NCBI GenBank assembly: GCA_037783545.1
Contig: JBBELK010000447.1
Span: 30,812 to 94,811 of the forward strand
Direction: 5' to 3'
DNA from: Henricia sp. BOLD:AAB3569
Taxonomy: Eukaryota > Echinodermata > Asteroidea > Spinulosida > Echinasteridae
Length of the DNA: 64,000 bases
Shown: positions 57,367 to 64,000 of the stretch, in pieces
How positions within the stretch are numbered: the stretch's first letter is position 1
Layout: each line of letters begins with the position of its first letter
Notes under the pieces: model-generated
The model's input: the letters and a program-made list of their open reading frames with translations, nothing else
What the model was told of the DNA's origin: nothing
Databases searched by the model: none
Position numbers and translations under genes: made by a program

Positions 57367-58194
57367 AGGGACACACCGGCTTCGTTGGGCTATTTTGAGC
57401 TCGAAATAGACCCATACATTATTCTTAAGCGCTTTCCAGAGTAAATTAGATATATCCTGAAAAGACGCCGTCAAATTTGGCAGTTTGAGCATTTTTCCAA
57501 AATTCAAAGTCACGTGACTTTTCGGAACCAGATTCTGGTTCCGAAAAGTCATGTGGTCTTGTAAGGTAGTTGTATTTCCAGCCGTAGAAACCAGCGCGAG
57601 TTGCTTTTGTCATTCGCGCATCGCGGTTGGTTTCTCTTATTGTTGGAAAATAATGTCCTACGGACACTAGCCAATGTACATACTGTATTTTCCAATAGGG
57701 GCCTACATGTATGTACACAAATCTGCCAACAGATTTCATAAGAAGGGTTTCTGAGTGTTGATATGGGTGCCCGGAGAGAATCTCTCAGATTTTCGCATCT
57801 TCGCTTCGCGTTCGCGGCGATGAATAATATCCGAAGAAAAAACAGCATAGGCCTCTTGAGGGCGCTAAAGACACCAAAACGTTGCATTCGATGTGCTTCC
57901 TCGAGTCAGCGCTGACCTGAGGGATCATGCAAGGTGTAATGAGTCAGGGAAAACAAAGAATCAAGGTTAAACACGTATCGACCCATATTAAACGCCACCT
58001 TTATTTACAAACACATGATACATGATACCTCGCGACGGCTGGTAAAGCGTATAGCCCAACATTTGTCCCTTTTGTTTTAATTTCTAGTTAATTACGTGAC
58101 ATTTTGATAATTCTTTTTCACAACGACCATCCAAATATTATTGTCAAGGATGCTAGATTGCTACATTATGTAAACAGTAAGCCGGTGTGTCCCT
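57367..58194. mobile_element. TTAA-flanked element with AGGGACACACCGGC ends
   Basis: TTAA-AGGGACACACCGGC at 57363/57367 is mirrored by GCCGGTGTGTCCCT-TTAA at 58194/58195. The 828-bp interior is non-coding. A second copy starts at 61310. TTAA duplications suit piggyBac or Kolobok superfamilies; AGGG-starting ends lean to Kolobok-like, which is inference. Confidence 0.85.
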
Positions 58195-59056
58195 TTAAGC
58201 ATATACGTACAGCCGCACCTCGATACGAAGACCTGACATTCTGCTTACAAAAAAAGAAAAAAAAGAAAGAAATAGGTCCGAATCCTTTGTTCTACACGTA
58301 TATTGTTTTAATTTTTGATAATACAAGTTTTTGTTGTAACAAGGTAATTTTCAAAGTTCCAAGGACCTCTTTTTAACGAGGTTCGACTGTCTACCGTACA
58401 TGCCCTGTATACAGAATTTGCAATGTGCCAACATTGGTTCGACTGTCTACATGCCCTGTATACAGAATTTGCAATGTGCCAACATTTTAGTCAATCATTT
58501 TGATTGAAAAAACCTTGGTCAAATGGAAGATAAAAGTGGTTTGAACTGTACAGTAGAATGTTTCCGCCCAAAGATTATCTTTTTAAAAAGAAAATAATTG
58601 AAAATGATTTATATTAATGTGTGTGCATCCTCATGTTAACGCAACTATAGCTCTCTATGGTAATATAGCTCTCTATTGTGTGCAGTACATGTACATGTAT
58701 ATAGTTCAGGAGCCAACCCAAATACAAATTACAACCTCTATAAAGAGGCCACCTCTTTATAGTGGCCAGTTTTTTACGGTCCCGAGGATGGCCACTATAG
58801 ACAAGTTTCACTGTAGGAGGATAGCTTTATCTATAATTAGTACAGATCAGGAGCGGATCCAGGATTTTGAAAAGGGGGGGGGCGTGACATTTTTAAGCAT
58901 GAAATGCTGATGACAATGAAATAGCGAGCGCGTAGCGCGAAGCCCTAACGGCTTCTAGATGTATTCTAGATGCTCTGTAGTGCGATCTGGGGCAATGTTT
59001 AACCACTTTAAGCAGGAAAGTGTGCACAAAAAGTGGATTAAAAGGGGCGGCGTGCG

Positions 59057-59124
<68 letters not shown>

Positions 59125-59403
59125 ATCCACCCCTGCAGATATTAAACTTGAATTTAGAAAAATATGAACAAGCAATATTAAACCTTTTGTTTTTTAGGTT
59201 CACTGTGCTCATATACAGGTACATTCATCCTAAGCTTAAAGGGGAAGTACATGTATATAACAAACAAACCAAATATTGATATACAGTACAAACAACAAGA
59301 AACATGACACATTGAAACTTAGATTCCAATTTCACAAAGAAGTAGTAAAATGACAAACTTTGTGGCAGTCGCAGTTTGACTGAGATTGTTTTATTCTTCA
59401 CAG
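58195..59403. other. Intron 6, last part
   Basis: Contains a direct repeat of TCGACTGTCTACATGCCCTGTATACAG-like words at 58384 and 58438, the hAT-like MITE at 58848-59135 and its long C-run. No exon. Confidence 0.4.
58848..59135. mobile_element. hAT-like MITE with CAGGAGCGGATCC ends and a 66-base C-run
   Basis: CAGGAGCGGATCCAGG at 58848 is mirrored by GGATCCACCCCTG ending at 59135. CAGGGGCGGATCC-type ends are characteristic of hAT non-autonomous elements. The right subterminal C-run has expanded to 66 Cs (59057-59122). The 8-bp duplication is not intact; flanks share only CAGAT. Confidence 0.7.
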
Positions 59404-59484
59404 TGTTATTTACAGAAGCGAGACACAAAGAATGCAGTATCGTGGTTTCAGGCAGCATTAACCATTCCAGGACATTCAGCTGAT
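59404..59484 (+). CDS. RMDN3-like: RMDN3-like protein, coding exon 7
   Basis: Acceptor TTCTTCACAG|TGTTAT; 81 nt in phase 0 encoding residues 326-352 (CYLQKRDTKNAVSWFQAALT...). It matches [20 protein letters not shown] of RMDN3, the last TPR-like helix pair. Donor GAT|GTAAGT is near-consensus. Confidence 0.95.
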
Positions 59485-60860
59485 GTAAGTTATTCACAGT
59501 TCATGCAAATCTTATGGGTAGCTGAAAGTATTGCTCATTTTACTAGGGTGCAATTTTACATGCAATACAGTAAAATCGCGTTTAAGTCGAAACCAGGATA
59601 ACTCGAAACTCCGTTTACCTCGAAGTGATCGCACATTCCCGACATAAGAATATAATTTTGTGCACACGAATACTCCCGTAACTCGAACTTCCAACACGAG
59701 TAACTCCGTTTAGCTCGAAATTGTTTCAGCTAGTCCCAAAAGAAACCGCTTCTGACACGATCACAAAGAAGTGTGAAAAGCTCTTCATGCGTCACAACTG
59801 TCAATTTCAACTTCTCTTTTCATCGAACAAGTCAAGAAATGCAAACACATGCACGCAATCGAACTCGTAACCGCAATGAATCGGGCCTTCCTGGAACGCC
59901 TGAATGGTACCGGGGCCAATTGATGTCGGGGTGGGGGGGAGGAGTGGTGGTGGACATCCTGGCCCTGCAGGATCCATTATTATGAGCTGTGACACATCGG
60001 TTTGTCTACGGTTAAACGAATAACAGTGTAGTTAACGGTAAATTGTTTTTCTTAATTGTGTGCGCTAATTCGAATAATTTGCATAAAATGTTCACATTTT
60101 CATTGAATTAATACTTTTAATGAAACGTTTGACAACAGAAACATGGGTCTTGACACCTTGATTGCCAACTTTGGTCAAGGATCGGCGGAGATATACAGAA
60201 GTTGCATTTTACCTTAAGGCTGCAGCTAATTTGCATATTAATTAGTTTTTTAAAAAATGCTCAAGGGTGACGAGTGGCACCCGTCGGAATATTGTTCTAC
60301 AGGGTCCAAAGGACAGGAAAATGCAAAAACATTTTGTGCGGACCATTGTGCACGGTTCGCGTCAAAACAGGGGTTTGACACCCGGGACTAATACAGATGC
60401 TGTTATAACCGCAGTATTTCTTCAAGAGAAATTATTCTTACCCAACTGCTAAATTGACAGCAAGTTTCATCAGAAAACTATGGCGGTGAGTCGAGTCATG
60501 TGATACTAGACTGGCTTTATGAGCTACAGATAAAGGGGACGCTACAGGTATCAATGACTGTGATGCGATGAATATTACATTAAACAGTTATAGTTGTTAG
60601 TGACATCGCCCGATCTTGACTCGCATCCACAGTGTATCATGCAAGAATTGTCAAGGGGTTAGGAGTTGAGGTGGGGCTTTAGGATGCTATAGTACATATA
60701 AGTTTGCCTTTTCAGCTTATGCTTTGGGCAGGGTTATGCAAATGGGCCCTTGTTCCCGGCCGGCCGTGCTTGTGGGACTTTGTGTATTGAGGGTTGGGAA
60801 GAGACATTTCTGGATCTTCACATTTTCAAATGAAATGACTTGTTGCAATTATATTTGTAG
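59485..60860. other. Intron 7
   Basis: Short words TAACTCGAA/TTCGAG recur at 59570-59730. No exon, RNA or clear element recognised. Confidence 0.45.
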
Positions 60861-60911
60861 GAATTGAAATCCAAAGAGGAAGCAGAGCTTTACCTCAGGA
60901 AATACACGTAA
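60861..60911 (+). CDS. RMDN3-like: RMDN3-like protein, terminal coding exon 8
   Basis: Acceptor ATTTGTAG|GAATTG; 48 nt in phase 0 encode ELKSKEEAELYLRKYT (residues 353-368), then the stop TAA. This corresponds to the C-terminal helix of the family (DLAIQKDLEELEVILRD in human RMDN3). The total deduced length of about 368 residues lies between human RMDN1 (314) and RMDN3 (470). Confidence 0.88.
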   Translation, partial: ELKSKEEAELYLRKYT

Positions 60912-60949
60912 AGCAAGGAGAGGGCTCATGTGATTGAAGACGACACTGT

Positions 60950-60985
60950 AATAAAAGACATGAGGTAGAAGGAACTGCCAATAAA
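60950..60985 (+). terminator. Candidate poly(A) signals of the RMDN-like gene
   Basis: AATAAA occurs at 60950 and 60980, 39 and 69 nt after the stop codon. A very short 3' UTR is implied. No downstream GT-rich element was evaluated, and longer UTRs remain possible. Confidence 0.45.
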
Positions 60986-61309
60986 GCTAGCTACTAGCTG
61001 ACAGAGGAAGCTATAATAGCTGACAGAGGTACACGTACATGTACGTACGTGTGAACTTGTCTGACATTTGGGCTACATTCGGGCGTACAGTTCTTGTTAC
61101 TCCAGAGTAATGCATGTATGCACAAATAGCCATCAGTCAAGATGGCTGTCTCTTGCCATGACTCACAAATACTGCTCAAAAGAAACTGAAGCAAATACAG
61201 ACATTCAACATGTACATCACAGGAAACCCCCTGGAACTTTTGCAGTGTTTTTGATACTGTCTGGAACAAACCTTAGTGAGTTGTTTCAGTTATCGAGTTG
61301 ATACATTAA

Positions 61310-61886
61310 AGGGACATACCGGCTTTGTTGGGCTATTTCGGGGTCGAAATAGACGTAGCACTAGCCCCTTACATGTTTCTGAAAATAGATTAAAGAGAAC
61401 CTAAAAATAATCCACAAAATATGGCAGTTTTTGAGCATTTTCAAAAAATAAAGGTCACCTGATTCTGGTTCCGATAAATCACGTGGTCTTGGAGTTAGTG
61501 TTATTTCCAGCCGTAGAAACCAGCGCGAAGTGCTTTTTGTCATTCGCAGTTGGTTTATCTTCTTGTTTAAAAGATACATACAAAAATCTGCCAACAGTGT
61601 TGATACCGTCAAGAGAATCTCTCAGATTTTCGCGTCTTCGCTTCGCCGCGATATATCCGAAGAAAAAACAGCATAGGCCTATTGAGTGCGCTAAAGACAC
61701 AACAAGTTGCGTTCGAGTTGCTTCCTCGAGTCGGCGCTGAACTTAGGGATCATGCAAGGTGTGATAAGTAAGGGAAAACAAGGAAACGAGGTTAAACACG
61801 TGTCGACTCATATCGGATGCCACCTTTATTTACAAATACATAATACATCGCGACAGCTGGTAAAGCGTATAGCCCAACATTTGTTT
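61310..61886. mobile_element. Second copy of the AGGGACAYACCGGC element, right-truncated
   Basis: TTAA-AGGGACATACCGGC at 61306/61310 and the following TTTGTTGGGCTATTTCG match 57367 onward. Homology continues through GAAACCAGCGCGA and GGTAAAGCGTATAGCCCAAC and ends at about 61886, before the right terminus. Confidence 0.8.
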
Positions 61887-62779
61887 AAGAGCACACTCCC
61901 CATTTGTTGGGGAATAGCGAGAGCATACTCTCACTGACCCGGGTGTAATTGTTCGAATGCACAGGAGTACTACTCATGTTAACACGAGTACACGCCCGAA
62001 CGCAGCCTTGTCATGTATTTTGGGGGAGTTGGGTGGAGGCTGTTGGGATGAGGTTAGGTAGACTAATATTAAAGATGGATTAATAGAGTTAAGAACTATT
62101 CACATGGGCACTAAGGGCACAATATTCTCACTCTTGAGTAGCCTTGAGAAACACAGCTAGAATTAGAAGCATGGCGTTTTTGTTTCTAATCCTGATAATG
62201 CCCGTATGAATTGTTTTCTTCTCGTTCCAAGTATGGTCAGTGTTTCTTTTCAATGGTGATTAGGCACCATATGACCATACCTAATTTTATCCGATAATTC
62301 CTTGTGAGTGGCTAGATTCATACTAATATTATATTACCAGTGTAAAGGGGTTAAGTTAGTATGTTAGGGGTTAAGTTAAGTATGGTTTTCCATGATTACT
62401 TTTTCCACTGAATGGACAAGCTTATACTTTCGAGGGACATGTTCTGTAGGATACATCATGGAGGTAGGATACATGTACATGTAGAAAATCCCAGGGGCGG
62501 TAGAGGTGGAGGGCCTAGGTAAGGGGAATGGTGTTTGTGGAGAAAAACACAACACTTCCAAATTTTTTACTGCCTAATCGAAAACACCTGTACTTTTGCA
62601 AATTGGTGAATACAATGTATGTTTTTCAAGCAAGTTGGTGTTTTTTTCTGTTTTTCCTGATCTCGTTTATAAGGTATTTTGTATTTTTTTGGCACTATAT
62701 ATTCACTATTTTAATAGGTGGCTTTTATTGCATAGAATTATTAGCAAGGTTGTGTTTCTGCACATTTTAAGTGTGTTAG
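61887..62779. other. Downstream intergenic sequence
   Basis: No gene recognised. A short repeated GGGGTTAAGTTAGTATG occurs near 62346 and 62368. Confidence 0.4.
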
Positions 62780-62787
62780 GCTAACAC

Positions 62788-63188
62788 TAGACTTGATGTC
62801 AAGTCTGTAACTAGACCGGTTGGTTCGTAAACCGCAGCAGCGTAGTCGCGAATGGACTGGGAACAAGTCTAATCGACCTCTAGTTACAGACTTGAGAAAC
62901 CTGTTTCCGTTTTGTACACGGTCTATGGAGTTTGCTACCAGAATTGGACGTAGAGAGCTGATTGGTCGAAACGCAGGACAACATTAATATTCATGTTACT
63001 CCTCTGACTTGTTCTATGGCAACTGCGTGATTATATATTACGCGCCATGAATGCATTGATATTGGCGCGAATACAGGTTTCTCAAGTCTCTAGACAGGTA
63101 CTATTCATAACAACGACTGTTGCGTGTGGGGATTATAGGCGTCAGACGAACCAAATACGACTGTCTAGAGACTTGACCTCAAGTCTAG
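62788..63188. mobile_element. hAT-like MITE with TAGACTTGA ends and 8-bp duplication
   Basis: TAGACTTGATGTCAAGTCT at 62788 is mirrored by AGACTTGACCTCAAGTCTAG ending at 63188. GCTAACAC flanks both sides (62780-62787, 63189-63196). The interior has a second inverted pair, AGACTTGAGAAACCTG / CAGGTTTCTCAAGTCT (62888 and 63073). An 8-bp duplication fits hAT. Non-coding. Confidence 0.8.
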
Positions 63189-63196
63189 GCTAACAC

Positions 63197-64000
63197 ATAC
63201 AATGTATAACTAAGAGCAGAGTACGAAAAATGGCTTAAATTAATAAGCTGTTGTAACACCATGGAGGTACCTCCATGGTAACACAACATATAGATTGCAA
63301 CCATTGCTTTCTATACAATGTGTTACGAATCAATAATTTCAGTCATTTTCGTATGGTGAAACTTCTGTGCGTACATGTGGGTTTCCTGTAGTCTTGTGCC
63401 AAGACCTGATGGGGATGCTCGTCAATCGGTCTGGACCATCGAAATATATACACTGGATGAAGTATGCAATAGCGGTTGGCTGTATACTAGAATTGAAACC
63501 ATGCGCCATTAAGCATGGAAACCTTACACATATACATGTACATGTACTGTAACAGACATCAAATGACCCCATTAAGGAGCGAAACACATTACCTTTATTC
63601 ACTTTGATCACATTATAGGTTCGTATTTAGTAACAGGTATATCATATGGAATTGCAACTGTTTCCAAAACGATTTAAAACACTGACAGTCTAGTGGCTGT
63701 TTCGTATTAGCACCGTGTTGTGTCGCTATTGCATGCACAGTCTGTGCGGCACCATGCAGATTGGTCAATGTCAGTGTTTGTGGTATCAGACCTGTTGGGC
63801 GAGGATCCCCATCGAGTCCGAGTACGAGACTATATAGGTTCCCTCAAAATGTTTTACTAAAGTCCTTGCAATTAGGCATGTTTAAACAAATTAACTTTGT
63901 ACAACGACTTATTTTACAAACCAATATGTTTTACCTTTTGTATTCTTAAATAAGCGATTGCATATTAATTGCATTTTATGACTACAATGTATTTGATTCC
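63197..64000. other. Downstream intergenic sequence
   Basis: Only a short palindrome, ACCATGGAGGTACCTCCATGGT (63258-63279), and ACATGTAC tracts are seen. No gene is supported up to the end of the window. Confidence 0.4.

Noticed and set aside
58955-59279. Poly-proline and poly-glycine open frames
   Set aside because: They are translations of a 66-base C-run; the same holds for 32188-32455.

Overview
This is eukaryotic, AT-rich, intron-bearing DNA, very dense in transposons. Short ACATGTACATGTA tracts are scattered throughout. The non-LTR retrotransposons, tRNA-headed SINEs and fold-back MITEs are of types common in invertebrate deuterostomes, so an echinoderm (sea star or sea urchin kin) is my best guess. 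That guess is inference and not proven by the sequence. Most long open frames in the window are chance frames in repeats and are not annotated as genes.

One host gene is well supported. It is a regulator-of-microtubule-dynamics (RMDN/FAM82, RMDN3/PTPIP51-like) gene on the + strand. Its eight coding exons lie at 34165-34484 (donor uncertain), 40632-40806, 41529-41640, 46898-47034, 51404-51481, 55796-55948, 59404-59484 and 60861-60911. Reading phases agree at every junction and give about 368 residues: an N-terminal membrane anchor, a short coiled coil, an acidic FFAT-like patch, and the alpha-helical TPR-like RMDN domain ending in a stop codon. Its introns are unusual. Intron 2 appears to be a GC-AG intron. 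Intron 3 opens directly into a 3.6-kb tandem array of about 53 copies of a 69-bp unit, and every copy repeats the exon-3 splice-donor region. Exon 4 and its donor are partly triplicated.

Layout. 1-17.4 kb: intergenic repeats, including a MITE, AAGAAA-rich arrays, a 5'-truncated LINE (about 6956-8705), a broken Ty3/Gypsy fossil (about 10.1-12.5 kb) and AACGTT-rich elements (14.6-17.0 kb). 17,481-34,022: a composite DNA-transposon structure of 16.5 kb with an 8-bp target duplication and long inverted arms full of regularly spaced subrepeats. It ends about 60 bp upstream of the first ATG of the RMDN transcript region. Nested within it are an 8.8-kb element with CACTC ends, a 2.4-kb element with CACTGCC ends, MITEs, SINEs and the decayed remains of an unrecognised multi-exon reading frame (25.2-27.1 kb). 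34.0-60.9 kb: the RMDN gene, with introns loaded with inverted-repeat elements, a LINE fragment, SINEs and satellites. 61-64 kb: downstream repeats, including a hAT-like MITE with an 8-bp duplication.

What is striking is how closely the mobile elements abut the functional parts of the single gene. One ends beside its 5' end, another starts at or near the exon-1 donor, a satellite was seeded on the exon-3 donor, and a tandem duplication runs across the exon-4 donor.
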